This document shows positions 10,467 to 23,322 of a stretch of DNA of 64,000 nucleotides, one piece after another. The notes under the pieces were generated by a model. That model had not been told where the DNA came from. It did no database searches and saw only the letters and a program-made list of their open reading frames with translations. A program made the translations under genes and the position numbers. Position 1 is the stretch's first letter; every line of letters starts with the position of its first letter. The DNA is from Chaenocephalus aceratus (lineage: Eukaryota; Chordata; Actinopteri; Perciformes; Channichthyidae), in contig CM043798.1 in the NCBI GenBank assembly GCA_023974075.1, positions 18,342,941-18,406,940 of the forward strand, written 5' to 3'.

Positions 10467-12148
10467 AAATATTATAAGTATCATAAGTATCCATGCTTTA
10501 GTTATCAAATGGCAGCGTTTGTTTCCAGTTATTCAGTGACTGCAAACATTATTTGGTTTGGTTTCCACTAAACCCTTTGAAAATATTGTTCTTTAGCTAA
10601 AATATGTTCCAGTCTATTAGATACTTCAGTGACAAACTCTTTCTATCTGATGCTGAGCAAGTATTGTACCGACCTTATGTCTGGCATCTATGTCTGTTAT
10701 GAACCTTATATTTCAATGTTAATTCCTTGTATCTGGAGATGTCACTCCAACAAGGTGGTAAAAGGAAAAAGAAACACAAGCCCTTCCAACAACAGGTCGA
10801 GTTCTGCAAACAAACACAGGAGATCGCTGTTTGTGTCCAGTGTGAAAGTAAAAGTCAATTTACACACCTCTGTTGTTAATCTCAACCACTTTTCCTAACT
10901 TTAAGCAATTAGTTAAGTTCCATAAACTTCCTGTTTTTAATCCAAACAAAAATGACACCATCGTGTATCAAAGAGATATTGATGCTAGAGTGGTACCTAT
11001 AGTTTCAAATTTGAAGCGTAGGGCCACTGACCAAGCTTCCGTTCTAGCAATTCGGTGTGACAATTTATTGCACCCTTTCACTTTTTTATGGGGTCCACTT
11101 CTCCCAACAACCATTGTAAAGCACTGGTACACCTGTTGACCTGACCTTGAACATAGTTGCTTCATATTTTCTTTCTGTGTAGATAGGCCAACTTTGTACA
11201 TGCCTAAAATACATTTCAAAGAAAAGAACATTTGTGAAGTTCTCTTGAATCGTGTGTATCTTAATAACAGCTTTGCGATCTAGTGCTTCGTCCAATGTGT
11301 TTTCAAACCATTTTCAAGATGGTCATGGAAGTTGCTTGACACATCAATAAAAAGATTATCTATTAAATCAAGACTGAGAAGGGAACAAATGCCAAACATG
11401 AAGCGTTTGAAACCCGAGAGAAACGATTCATTCGATTGAGTCCCTGCAATGTTTTCAATGTCACTTTAATGGCCCTTCAAGAGGGAGACCAGCTTTGTGC
11501 CTGACGACAATTTGTCTGTCTCTGCTCTCGTCTTTCCTAACTTTACTCACATTCATTCCATCACCTATAATCACATTTGTCATAAAGTTACACACACAAA
11601 ACATATTAAAAGATGATCGTATCGTAAAATGAGGTACAGTGATTTTTAAATGAGAATCAAACAAACACAAAGCAACAAAATATGCTAGCTGTATATATCT
11701 CCCCTAGGCTTTTAGATGTATTTTTGTGATCATTAATCATATACAATAACTATTAGTTAAAGCTTTAATTGTTCCATACATTGATGTATGACTTTTGAAA
11801 TTATTTGCTGCACTAATGTGCTGCTTTCCACCCCCTCAGGCTTGTTAAAGGATGATATATTTGAATGCTTTGTTTACACTGTTAGCTTTCATATTTCCCC
11901 GTGTCTAGATTGTGTTGCTTGTTAGCTTGTTTTGAAGTAAGGGTTAATGGGCAATCAATTCTTTCTCGCACTGTGCCTTTGACATCCTCCACTGACCAAA
12001 GACTGAGATAACAAGACTCTGGAGGAGAAAAAGATGGACAGATGGAGAAAGAAATAAATAAAATCAGACAAGCTTTAAAGAACAAGCGCATTTACATTTC
12101 AGCCTTTTTCTCCATTGACATGCCATTGATATTGAAAGTGTTTGTATG

Positions 12149-12245
12149 TCAAATCAAATCAAGCTTTATTTAGATAGCATCTTTCATACACAGTGGTAAC
12201 ACAAAGTGCTTCACAAAAACACATAGACAATTCACGAAAATAAAC
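12149..12245. repeat. Dispersed fish repeat fragment (TCAAATCAA...AAAGTGCTT type)
   Basis: Contains TCAAATCAAATCAAGCTTTA, a TTTAGATAGCA-type block and CAAAGTGCTTCACAAAAACA, the layout of a very common interspersed repeat of fish genomes. It is recognised from memory of the pattern only; no ends or target duplication were found. Confidence 0.45.
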
Positions 12246-12287
12246 AATACTATCTCCCCCTTCCCGGTTCTGACCCATAGACATTTA

Positions 12288-12289
<2 letters not shown>

Positions 12290-12320
<31 letters not shown>
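12290..12320. repeat. (TA)n microsatellite
   Basis: About 15 uninterrupted TA units. Confidence 0.95.
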
Positions 12321-12324
<4 letters not shown>

Positions 12325-14096
12325 AAGAAGGCTATTTCAAACTTATTTAATTTTTTAATAGCACGCGATGTGTCACAAGAGTGAAATTGGAAACTATATG
12401 GCTAACTATTTTAGCCCATTCTTGTTATTCCCACAGAGGCCAACATGTATGAATTCAGTTCAGCAAACTTTGATCACGGCCATCTGGCAGACAGCCACAA
12501 ATGGGCATACACAAGAATCACAGACACCCACGACATTACAACAGAAAAAAAGAATTTAACCATTAATACATGATCAATGAGATGTAAGTTCAGATGCCTG
12601 CCAGATCCGATGATCTTTGTCGTAAAAAGGAAAAATCCCTTTAGTAAAAAACAAACAATGCAAAGGAATACATTTTGGGAGCGAATGATATTTGCAGAGA
12701 ACAATCAGAAGTGCTAACGCAACAGGTTCAGCAGACTGTTATCACAAAATACTTGCTCAGCAAAAGCTAAAAGGGATCAACAGCCCGTAATGGGGTCATC
12801 TTTTTAGATGGCTTCCATCCAAGCGATTACTAATGGACCATTTTTGGTTTAGCTTGAGACACCCATCAGCAATGCTTAAGAGTGCACCGTGATACACAGC
12901 AACCTCAGCTGCATGGCGATAAAATGGATCAGTCTCCTAAGTGTGAGTCTTTTTGCCCTCCCTTCTTCCCTTACTCTACCCCATGTGGGATTCACTGATA
13001 CAATAGAAGGCCTGGAAAACCTTGCATTAGATTCAATGCACTGGTCACTTTCACGCCATCCTTTGAAATCCCATTTATGCTTATTTTATGTTGCCTTGTC
13101 TTCATGCATTTGTATCCTATGTACATGATTTGACTATAATTGTTGTTGAAAGGCTGTATACAAATAGAATTGCCTTGCATTGCTTTGCTTTGCTTTGCCA
13201 AGTGTTTCCGACACTGCAGGGCTTTTGTCTTCAAAAAAGGGACTTATTCTTCCTGGCTGAAGCCCAGAATGAGTTTGTGTGGAAGCTGCTCTACAGGCCT
13301 GTCAGGGATCAGCTGCCCCAGATCAGCACACAAAGCCAAATGAGGGACAGGTGCAGCAGACTGCCTCTGGATACGGGCAGATGAGTCAGGCTTTTAATTA
13401 CAAGTATGTGAGTTATGAAGATCCTTTTCATTTTCAGCTGGTTATGATCTTCCCCAGACAGAATTACTGTTTATGTCACTGAATTTAAGAAGGCCATGTA
13501 TACTACCTGCTACAATATGTATTTTATATTTTATGTCAAAATAATGTTTGTCTTCTGTGAAAAAGCAGTATCAGCATTAAGTACTTCAATTGAGCATGTG
13601 ATTAATTTAAATTGCATTAATTCAACATATACTAAGCGTCTTTGAGCATAAGGAAAAGCGCTATAAAAATCCAATGTATTATATTATTATATATTTTAGG
13701 AAAAACATGTTACTATTTTATGAAACCATTTGTAAAACAGAATATCACTGCGGGTTCAGGAGACTTTAAAAAACAAATGCTTGATAGGGGAGAAAATATA
13801 ATGACATGTTCATTTTCTGTTCCAGCTGTTCCAATCCAGCAAACGGCCAAAGCTTACTTAAAAAATAAAAAAATAAAAAATTGATGAACACATCCAAAAT
13901 ATTGAGACACTGGTGGACAGGAATGCTTATCTGTCGGATTGGTCTCCAACTGCGATGGGACAGTAAGCTGCCCCCACACAGTTATGAATGTTAACTCCAC
14001 AACTGATTCTCTCACAGAAACTCAAATACGTTTATGAGCACTGGCTTTTTTTACTATGAGAGAGGTTTTAAATCAGTTCCCTGTTGAAGGCCTTCG

Positions 14097-14136
14097 TTTT
14101 GTCATTTTGTCATTTTGTCATTTTGTCATTTTGTCA
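14097..14136. repeat. 8-bp tandem repeat (CATTTTGT)
   Basis: About five head-to-tail copies of an 8-base unit. Confidence 0.95.
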
Positions 14137-14461
14137 TCATGCCTACTTTTAATAACTTTGTTAATAGCTTGGTTTTCCCTTCCAAATAAATGTTTTCTGG
14201 TAATTATCACTGGTCCTATATCTCTGAAACTAAGGGCACGGTTAAGACATTTCTCAGACGAAATGCAGAAGTTGTCCTATTGCAATGCTTGAAGCAAAGT
14301 AACTCCAAGTATTGCGTTCAGTCAGCACTGTAAGTTTGCGACGCCAACGTGTCGCAGTTATCATTCATCACATCATCAATCACATCATAATATATATCTG
14401 CGTCAGCTTCTTGAGCCGTATCTGGCCGTGCAACACTTACAGTGTCACATACAGTACTGTA

Positions 14462-14992
14462 TTCTTTCACACACACATACGAGTATTGGGCCGAGGGCGA
14501 CACCGTACTTCCGGTATCCGCCATTTCACGCGAGGTGCAAGCAGAATATCATAGTCTATTGCCTTAATCAATATCTAGTCAACTCTAAAATACCACATAT
14601 ATGCAATGGCATGATAATATTATTGTGACAAGTGGGGTATTCACCTGGTGTTTCCAGAAATTAGACGTAGATGCAGCCAAAATCGACGAAGGCCACTTTC
14701 GTGTAAGGGCAATCCGACAACCCACACAGCTCTAGTTTACGCTGGTAACGACCTAAAGCACACCCCTCAAGTCCAGAGATGTAATCCGAAGACATGCAGC
14801 AATTTCTTCGGTCGTTAATTCAGAAAAAAAACCTAGTGCGCTCTGCCTGGCTACGTTAGCTACAGTAGCCGTTTATATTTGCACCTCCAGGATATTTGCA
14901 CCTCCAGGAAAATGGCGTATTTATATATATATATATATATATGGCGCACGTTGCATTGTGGGTAGCTCGTGACGTCACTGTGTGTGAAAGAA
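14462..14992 (-). mobile_element. TIR DNA element, copy 1 (inverted relative to 36259-36863)
   Basis: Bounded by TTCTTTCACACACA and its complement TGTGTGTGAAAGAA. Its reverse complement matches 36259-36863 over nearly the whole length, and both copies diverge from each other exactly outside the TIRs. It carries a (TA)n run at 14921-14942. Relative to copy 2 it lacks about 50 bases near the left end and about 40 bases inside the coding-like part. It is a non-autonomous, decayed copy; the family is discussed under copy 2. Confidence 0.8.
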
Positions 14993-16287
14993 TGCCGAAG
15001 TGTTATTTGAAGTAACACCTTAAGATGACCAAACACTCAAATTTAATTAAAGTCAGATCCACTCGTGTCTTAGACGGAGCAGTGATATCATGAACTGTTA
15101 ATTTACGCATTCAAACACTCTGTAGTTTTTTTTTTTTTAACAGCTGTTCTTTCTGCACCTTGCAGCTGCAACTATGTTGCTTCTATATTGGATTATGTGT
15201 TTAAGTCATGGATGTTTAAAGTTTAACTTCTTCATATTTGTCTAACATGATAGTTTACCTTTCATTCATGATGTATGACGCTGCACTGTCAGTACGCTTG
15301 TCCATGTTTGTGATTGGTCAAATGTTGCTAACCCCGCCCCTTTCACGTGAATGCGCTCAAAGCCGGACAGAGAAACCCTGGGTTGACTTACCGAGTTGAT
15401 AACCAGCGTCGTAGGAACGCTTAGCGAGATAGCCAGATAACTCAAAGATATCCAGGGTATGTTGAACTGTCTTCGTCGTACAGGCCACTGGAGTGCTAAT
15501 GGTCATGTTATCTCTCTGTTTGTTATTGTTTACGACATTTCCGGTTTTACGGCTTCCAGTTTACGACTTTCAGTATTGTCACTTCCGGTTGTAACGGTAG
15601 AAAAAGGCATGGTCAGAGAGTGTATTTTTCTGAAAGCAATCTGCTTCCATCCACAAGCAAACATCATGGAGGCAATTCTGTAAGTGTATCCATTTCCCAC
15701 ATCACATGTTTAAGATCATATATTAGGAACGATTTCTTAAAAAGAGGTTTGATAAGTTTGTTTAAAAACGATTTATTTACAACTGTATAAACACCGTAAG
15801 GAAGCTATACGCCATTTCAGTTCACGTTTACATTGTGTATTTTGCATGTTTATTTAGAAACACATACAGAATGTTAGTATTGTGTTTATTAACAGTTTTC
15901 ACCGCCATGTTGATGAGGAAGTGTGACAGTAAATGGTCAAACTTAGTACAACTCTGTCTTCATTGGTTTCGGTTTATTTTGGTGTAAACATCAGAGTTTC
16001 AATACACTGTATGAGAACAATTTCCATTTGTCCAGCCTGTCATATCAATTTGTCAATACATACAATTAAGAAAGTTCTCAAAATGTAGGCATTGGTATAA
16101 TACCATCTGGAGTTGAGGAGTTGAGGCTCTAAAAATAACCTGAGGCCTACAACCATTATACCATTATTTTTAGATAAGCAGTAACAACATTTATTAGACA
16201 CTTGGAGCTTCTTCACATCTCCTAGATTATTACAACTGTGTCTGAGAGTTTTAGAATCATAAAGCCATTGTTTTGAACATACAGCAT
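14993..16287. other. No gene seen; GC/CCAAT-containing block at 15310-15690
   Basis: A GC-richer part holds ATTGGTC (inverted CCAAT), CCCCGCCCC (GC box) and CACGTGA (E-box), which is promoter-like, but no convincing first exon or downstream gene is visible. The rest is featureless AT-rich DNA. Confidence 0.4.
15375..15459. repeat. About 85-bp imperfect palindrome (ACCCTGG...CCAGGGT)
   Basis: Starts ACCCTGGGTTGACTTACC and ends AAAGATATCCAGGGTAT, with GAGTTGATAACC and GATAACTCAAAG paired inside. This is a short foldback or MITE core. Family not known to me with certainty. Confidence 0.5.
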
Positions 16288-16291
16288 TTAA

Positions 16292-16654
16292 AGGTGGGGT
16301 AGGCAAGCTTGAGATACCGGCTTGAGATACACTTTTTGTTATATTCCATGGAATGCTCTTAACATCCCGATAGCAATGAATATCTTAAGTGCTTTGACAA
16401 AAAATCCATAAAAATATTTCATCTGTGGAAGCAGTAGTAGGCTACTGTAAAAAGCACGACCAATCATTTTAGCCGACCCGGCTAAAATAACTGGATGGCC
16501 TACCTGCCAGTCAGCTTTCCATCTGTGCACAAACTTATCTCGCGTTCGTGTGTGGAGGAGGGGCTCTGTAAGGAAGTGGCACATTTTTTACGGCTGTGTA
16601 TTTTCAAATTCTAGCGCACTCGAGCTGGTTTCTCCAAAATGACCTACTCCATCT
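16292..16654. mobile_element. TTAA-flanked MITE (piggyBac- or Kolobok-type), 363 bp
   Basis: The left TIR AGGTGGGGTAGG and right CCTACTCCATCT are inverted copies. They are flanked exactly by TTAA at 16288-16291 and 16655-16658. TTAA target duplication is the hallmark of piggyBac and also of Kolobok elements. There is no transposase frame, so it is non-autonomous. Confidence 0.85.
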
Positions 16655-16658
16655 TTAA

Positions 16659-18848
16659 GTGCGTTTGATCATAAATAGAGTATTAAGTGAATACTATTAC
16701 ACATGAGGAGTAAAAGACGATGGCAAGCTGTTCAGTGCTAACATCAAAATAGAATCCAGGATACAAAACATAGAATATTTACAGTATAACACTGTGACAT
16801 AGTTACAATAGATGGTTAATCGCTGTGTGTGGGAGCACAGTGTGTAACCTTCAAACCAGAATGTAGCAGATTATCCAATATACATGTGTTAACTGTTTCT
16901 CTAAGATCTGCAGTTGCATACACACTGCAGGGTGAACTTTATCTTTACAAAAGCTGAATGGGTAACTGCAATCTCCCTCATTCATACAGATGGTCTTAGA
17001 AAATAGGCAGTCTTTCACAATATGTCAAAAAACATCCTACAAAGACTAAATTATGCAGTAATAAAAGCATGAAGAATGGCATAAACACTGTGAATAAAGA
17101 AAAATAAGACATTTGATTCCAATGGATTGTCAGTGATATGTTTCAGCCTCAACGAGCTCGGATAACTCACAACATTTTTTAGTTATCTACATTCAACAGC
17201 AGTGAAATGTCAATTTGGAGCCATTCATAATAGAGCTACCTTCAATAGCCTCTATTCACTATTGTTCAACATATAAATGGAGAAATTCATCACATAAGTG
17301 TCACAGAGATCAATGTCAAATCTACAGAAAAAGGAAACGGATTACAACCATTTTTGATAAAAGGAAACACAGAAAATACATTTGACCTGACCTGGTTTCC
17401 ATTTACTTAATCAGACAAGGCCAAAGTAGTGAAAGCACATTTTGAAGTTTGTCTTGAATTTATGTTCAACCAGCCATATAATATTATCGAATTTTGGTTA
17501 GTCTGTGAGTTGCTTACATGTATAAAGGGGTCATTATACAGTAGCTCGTAATAACTTGGTTGGTTTACATAAAAAGCAGCTATGGCATTAGCAAGCTCTT
17601 TACAGCTCCTCACCCTCAATGTGCATACTTTACAAGAACAATAAAGAGAATATAATACGCTTTTTTTAAACCCCCCAAGTGTTTTGGGTTGTCTTGAATG
17701 TTATAATTATAGGAACCAAGACATTCATTCAATATCACCCTCTCAAAAGTGAATATTGAAAGTCTGAACATAAAATGAAAATGACATGATATCTAACACA
17801 ATTTATATCTAATACCTGGAAGTTTAAGTGTCTTGCGCTTATTATATTTCAGTTTGTTTTTTAAGTGGAATAACATGACATTGGAAAACAAACAAGCAAA
17901 CTATTTTTAGCGGCAGCCCGTACATGAGTCAGCTTTTGAATTAAAACATCAACGTTAGTTAAGGCTTAGTAATTTGAGGTAAAATTGTCCCTATCTTCCA
18001 CTGTAATATCCTAATGTCTCTTTCAGCTGCTTTGTGTTTTCATCTGAGTAGTCTATTTAAGGGACATTGTAAGTTAATGAGTAGACAGTTGATAGAGACA
18101 AAATAGGTTGAATAGTTTATTGCATTACTCCTGTCCAAATGCCCCACTGGAGTGTTTGTGCTGGTTCTTGAATATTAAGTGGCTGGAAAGAAGCCCAGAG
18201 TGAAATGATTTTGTGCCAGTGTGGTGGCTCGGCCTTCACCGGTGCACCAGACCAAAGATGTGATTATTTCAGAAATATACCAGGTTGTGTGTCTCCAAGT
18301 GTTGAGGGAAGCTGAAGGAACCTCATTTATTAGCAGTAAACTTACTCTTATACTCTTGTTCTCCCCAATACATTGTATTTCTGTCAGTGAACAGTGCCTC
18401 TGTCAGCCACTGGAAGATTTAATTGTTGTGAATGTACTTGAAAGTTGATGAAAATGGTTGCAGGGGCTGCTCAAAGAGAATACAAATAATGCCCTTATTA
18501 CACGATCCCTTCAACTTGCATCCTCTTAATGCACTCACATTTAAATATAATTAAGATTTTCTAATTCATTGTAATATTTGATAACAATTTAAAGAGCAAA
18601 TTAGATAGCTGAAACAAGATTAATTTTATCAGCAGAAAATGAAAAAATACTTGCCCCATCGATCAAATATTTCTCATTTTTTGTTAGGCTTTCAAGCTCC
18701 AAGTTTTGTGAATTGAGCAGAATCATGAGGAATTATTCACTCTATCATTTAATGTTTAACTTATTAACCTCTTATTAAAGGTAATGTTGTCAATGTTATA
18801 TGTGCATTTATTACATTTTAATTACAGTATGCACACATAGATATTTCG

Positions 18849-18888
<40 letters not shown>

Positions 18889-21487
18889 AACAGGCAGTCT
18901 CTGCAGTAGTCTCCATGCATTTCATGAAAGCACTCTGGATTGTATTCATTTGGCAACCGGCTTTGTTATTTAACGTCTGAATTGCGTCAGCCAACAGATG
19001 ACTATTAATTAATGGACTCGATGCAATTACTGCTCCCTTTTGTATTTATTGTGTTCCACTTGCAGAGATTAAGAGTTTAAACTGATTTCAATCTCTTCGA
19101 TTCCACTCATTGCATGCTCTCACATGTCAGGTAATTATTTCTGCATTGTGTCGAGCTACTGTAGAGATGCCCAAACTAATTTCTGCAGTGTAAAACAATT
19201 TGTCAAAGTAAATGACTGTATCTGAGTTTTCTTGTTTAGTAGCTCTAAAGAAAGATAACAAATGTGAACGTGCATGCATGTGCAGCAGCCAACTAAACTT
19301 GTTGCAGAATTGATATTCTCCACAAAGGTCTATCAAACATGAAATAGAAGAATACATTATCTTTGTGTAAACTTGCAGCTCTCATCAGAGCACACTTGGG
19401 CATTCAAGGAGGGAAATGATTTACAGCTGAAAACAGGGAAATTGGTTGAATTAAATTTGAATAGATCTTATTATTTTGTTATGGAATGGCTCAATACAAT
19501 AGTAACAACAAGGAGAGTGGCCTTAACAGTGCTCTGTATGTATTTGTACATCAACTTTGTGAGGACACATCTATTGATGCATTATGGGGACGTTCCTGCC
19601 ATTTGCTCAAAAAACTCTGATCCCCCCCAAACAATTGGTGAACTCTGGGGGATTCGACATTCCAGTTTAAGGTTCAGTGTTACTAAAGTCTAACAGAAGG
19701 AGAAGCACATTGTAGGAGGCTTGTCTTCCCGGGTAAAAACCATCCATGTATCATTTACCACTCTCCTGTATTCCCTAAGATAATATATTCGTTCAGGAAA
19801 GACAAAGTCAATGTAATGGTGATATACATTTTATTTTGATAAAGTGTATATCAAATCTGCATTTCAATAAATTCAAAGGCAACAAAAGACCCTTGAGTAA
19901 AGATAGCAGAGCCTAGAGGAGAGCTGAGAGTTCGACAATTGCCTTTGAGTTAAAACAGGTCAAAATGGCAGCAGTTTGCCTTAAGCCGCTGTGAAAGAGC
20001 TGAAACATGACAGCTACATCTGTCAGGGAAACTCACGCCTTATCTTCATTGGCTTCCACTTAAATCGTCAAAATATCTAACTGCCTTCATATTGGGAATT
20101 CAAGCTACAAAAATTGCTCAAAGACTGCAGTTTCACAATGAGCTCTTCACCTTCACTGTAGCATATTGAGCTATGGTGGGCTGGGAAAATAAAATAAATG
20201 AATACATTAATTCACACAATGAAGTTAGTGTATCTTGCTGCTGCATTTGCGGCCAACAGGACATCTGATTCTGAAGTTAGATGGCTTTCGGAGGTTGCAG
20301 TGGGTGTGGATTGAACAGATGGATGTTTCTGTCGTACATTTTCCATTTCTGCAGGAAAATAGTAGAATATGAAATATATTTCGCAGTTGAAGTAAAGCAT
20401 ACATGACAACATTCAATATTTCCTTCACTAAACCTGCAAAAAAAGAAGGATTATTGATGGGCAGTAACCATGCAGCACATGCATATTGTACGAGCACATT
20501 CATTTTCATGTACAGCATTAATACAATCCTCTGCTGTACTCTAGAGCTTCTGATGAAGCAGAAACACTTTAAAATAAAGATCTCCAATTGGTGAACAGGA
20601 AGTCATTCTATCCAACAATGACTATTTTTGGAAGTATGATTCAAAAGTCCACTAAAATCACTAGGAATGTAATCTTATAGTATATTAAAGTCCACACCCC
20701 TAGGTCATGAATTGATATTTATTTATGCTACAATCTAGTTCTGTATTTGACAGCTCAAAGAAGTATCTTATTGCAATTGTTCATTAGAATTCTATACTTG
20801 TAGAAATGTTGCTTTTCAACAATATTTGATTGGGTGGGCAGACTTGGTGGTCTATGTACTGTATGTGCAACCTGGTTTCCAACATTTAAAAAAACATATG
20901 AAATGAAATCACATACATCACTTATTTCAGGACTTTGAGCCACTTGTTAATCATAATAACCTTGTGAAACTTGAACCTGTCTGAAACCATCTTGAAGAGG
21001 AAATAAAACATCAAATATTAGTACTCAACGACAATAATAATCCAGATCTGCCATGTTGTTGAGCCTGAAGCTCCTCTGTGATTACTTCTTCATCCCTCAG
21101 GGCAGACTGTAAAACATGACTTATAAGGAGGGAAATGAAGCACCGACGGCTTCGTATTTCCCTCTGATAAGAAGTAAAGTAGGTAGAAATTGAAAAGGCC
21201 AAGGACACCGGAGGCAACACAATTTCATTACATTTCTAGCGTGACCTATGTGATGCACAGTAAGTAATGTGAACGTTTTTTAGCATTATTTTCCTGTGCG
21301 AAGGTTGACACATTGACACTGACTGAGGTAAATATTAAGTTTGGTCCATATTTCAGTGCATTTGAACAGAGATTGTGGGGATCCCTTAATTTATGAAAAA
21401 AAGTGAACAAACTACATTTTGACCACTTGAGTCACTGACAATGTAGTCCATTGTCATTGACTCTGGATTTACATTTTCTAAATGTAT
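16659..21487. other. AT-rich intron/intergenic-like DNA, no gene seen
   Basis: Small chance frames only. One GT microsatellite at 18851-18886 is listed separately. Confidence 0.6.
18851..18886. repeat. (GT)n microsatellite
   Basis: Eighteen uninterrupted GT units. Confidence 0.96.
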
Positions 21488-21491
21488 TTAA

Positions 21492-22048
21492 CCCTCCTGT
21501 TGTCTTTGTTTTCCCGCCCTTACTTTGGTGTTCGCGGTCAAATTTGACCGGTCCTGTTTTAACTGCTATCACATTAACACAAAAACTATTAATCATCACC
21601 AAATTTAATTTAACACCCTTTCAAACTGTAAATATTGTATCAGACTACTGGTATACATGAACAACTGCAGTAAATATACAAATAATAGACACTGAACATG
21701 TATTGCGTGTGCCAGGTGTGATCCATGTGGGGGGATGGGCACATACGAGCGGGAAATGTGTCAAATTGTTCTGTGTGTGTGTGTGGGTGTTTTTGTGTGT
21801 TTTATCTGATCCGGATGGTTACTAATTCCTTTTCTTTATGGCGGTCATTTTTGACCAGGAACACCGGTGTTACAAAGTTGACTAAATCATCCAAAATTCA
21901 ATGAAACTGGTGGTCAGCAATTCTATATGTTCAAATGTCTACTGTGAAGGATATCATAAAGCCTTAATGCAATCGAATGTAAAACAAAAATGTTATGATT
22001 GATGAAAGTAGTACATCGGTAAGATTTGACCCGAAGACAACAGGAGGG
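21492..22048. mobile_element. piggyBac-type MITE, 557 bp
   Basis: TIRs CCCTCCTGTTGTCTT and its complement, which ends AAGACAACAGGAGGG, are flanked by TTAA at 21488-21491 and 22049-22052. Sub-terminal inverted motifs GGTCAAATTTGACC and GGTCATTTTTGACC lie inside. A CCC start with TTAA duplication is typical of piggyBac. No transposase remains. Confidence 0.9.
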
Positions 22049-22052
22049 TTAA

Positions 22053-22558
22053 TGGTGTAATCCATTCTAAAGACTAAATCTTTCCTCTACAAAATAATTA
22101 CTTTTACAAAAGACTCAAAAGAAACTTGCAAACCACCAAAATACGACTGGGTTACCTTGTGCTGCAGCAGCGGCAGCAACATAATACATTACAGAGAATA
22201 ATGCATAACAGCTACTGTGTGAATCAGTCTTCTCACAAAGGCAGCTTAATCAGTTTAGACTTTGGTTTCAATGCATGACTTTAGACCCTTGCATAATAAA
22301 TCAAGGGAAAAATGCAATATTATCATTGCCATTTAAGAGGAGGGAGCAATAGGCGATTTATCATAAAGTGTGCTTCTCTTCCACAGTGTGATGAATCATT
22401 TCCTGTTTAAATTTCCATTTCCGAGGTGTTAAATAATGCACTAAAACTGTATGGAGGCAAACAAATAAATAAAACCACATACTGTAAGTGTGTTTGTGTG
22501 AGGTTACCTATGTGCCCTGCAGCATCTGTGGCTTCTCTCAGCTCCAGAGTAGTTTATC

Positions 22559-22606
<48 letters not shown>

Positions 22607-22971
22607 GTGTCATCCTGCTTACAAATTGTGTTGTATTTTATCATACTTTGGTTAAGTACATTTGTAAAGTCCCTGTAGTTTGTGTGGTTAGGACATGCAG
22701 GATAGTGTCTCTGCTTTGGGAGATAACATGTTTTTATTGGGCTCATTGAAGTATGACTTCCAGAAACAGTAACTCAAATCCTACATTATATGGGAAAAAA
22801 GGAAACAGATTAATAAACCGCTCTCTTGACATAACTCAAGTAGTAACAATGTGTCTCAAAAGCATGTATTAGAAAACACTATTTGGTTTCATCCAGTCAC
22901 TACTAGCTTAATCCTCTTAATGAAATTTACAAACAAATCAATAGGCTTCAAATTACAGTCTGTCCGTTATA
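22053..22971. other. No gene seen
   Basis: AT-rich unique-looking DNA with one GT microsatellite at 22559-22610. Confidence 0.6.
22559..22610. repeat. (GT)n microsatellite
   Basis: About 26 GT units with one T interruption. Confidence 0.96.
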
Positions 22972-23061
22972 TCTCTCACAGGCTCCGCCCTCTACTGGAC
23001 TCTATGGGTACTACCTTATCATGCAAGCATTCATCCACTGAGACTTCTATAGACATATCCT
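22972..23061 (+). repeat. DIRS left terminal repeat
   Basis: Contains CTCCGCCCTCTACTGGACTC and CTTATCATGCAAGCATTCAT. The reverse complement is found at 41729-41800 with few mismatches, and a shorter part at 41608-41650. Confidence 0.8.
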
Positions 23062-23164
23062 TTTCTCTTCAGCAGCGGAAGTGATTCCACGAGAGACTGA
23101 GACGTTTGAAAGAAGAAGAAAGAGTTATCATACCTCCAGGGAGTCGCCACTGCTAGAGACCCGG

Positions 23165-23250
23165 GCCTGTCCTTCGTGCCCTGGCTGAAATAGCGGGCGC
23201 CGATCCCCACCACCTTTGCTTCGAGTGTTTGGGGGACCAGGATATGGCCG
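23165..23250 (+). pseudogene. DIRS ORF1 (gag-like) zinc-finger remnant
   Basis: One frame reads Arg-Ala-Cys-Pro-Ser-Cys. After a one-base shift it reads Ala-Asp-Pro-His-His-Leu-Cys-Phe-Glu-Cys-Leu-Gly, giving a CX2C...HX2CX2C arrangement. This layout occurs near the N-terminus of the gag-like ORF1 of vertebrate DIRS elements. No longer frame is preserved; the following 13-bp tandem array interrupts it. Confidence 0.5.
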
Positions 23251-23257
23251 AGGCGGT

Positions 23258-23322
23258 GCCATTCACGTTCGCCATTCACGTTCGCCATTCACGTTCGCCA
23301 TTCACGTTCGCCATTCACGTTC
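23258..23322. repeat. 13-bp tandem repeat GCCATTCACGTTC, 5 copies
   Basis: Five perfect head-to-tail units starting at 23258, 23271, 23284, 23297 and 23310, followed by a partial unit. Confidence 0.97.

Noticed and set aside
13088..13384. 98-codon frame with an upstream CTGCAG acceptor-like site
   Set aside because: No recognisable domain, no good donor, and the frame starts in AT-rich non-coding DNA.
15459..15683. Possible first exon downstream of CCAAT/GC-box motifs
   Set aside because: Promoter-like motifs occur, but the 74-codon frame has no domain and no downstream exon was recognised.
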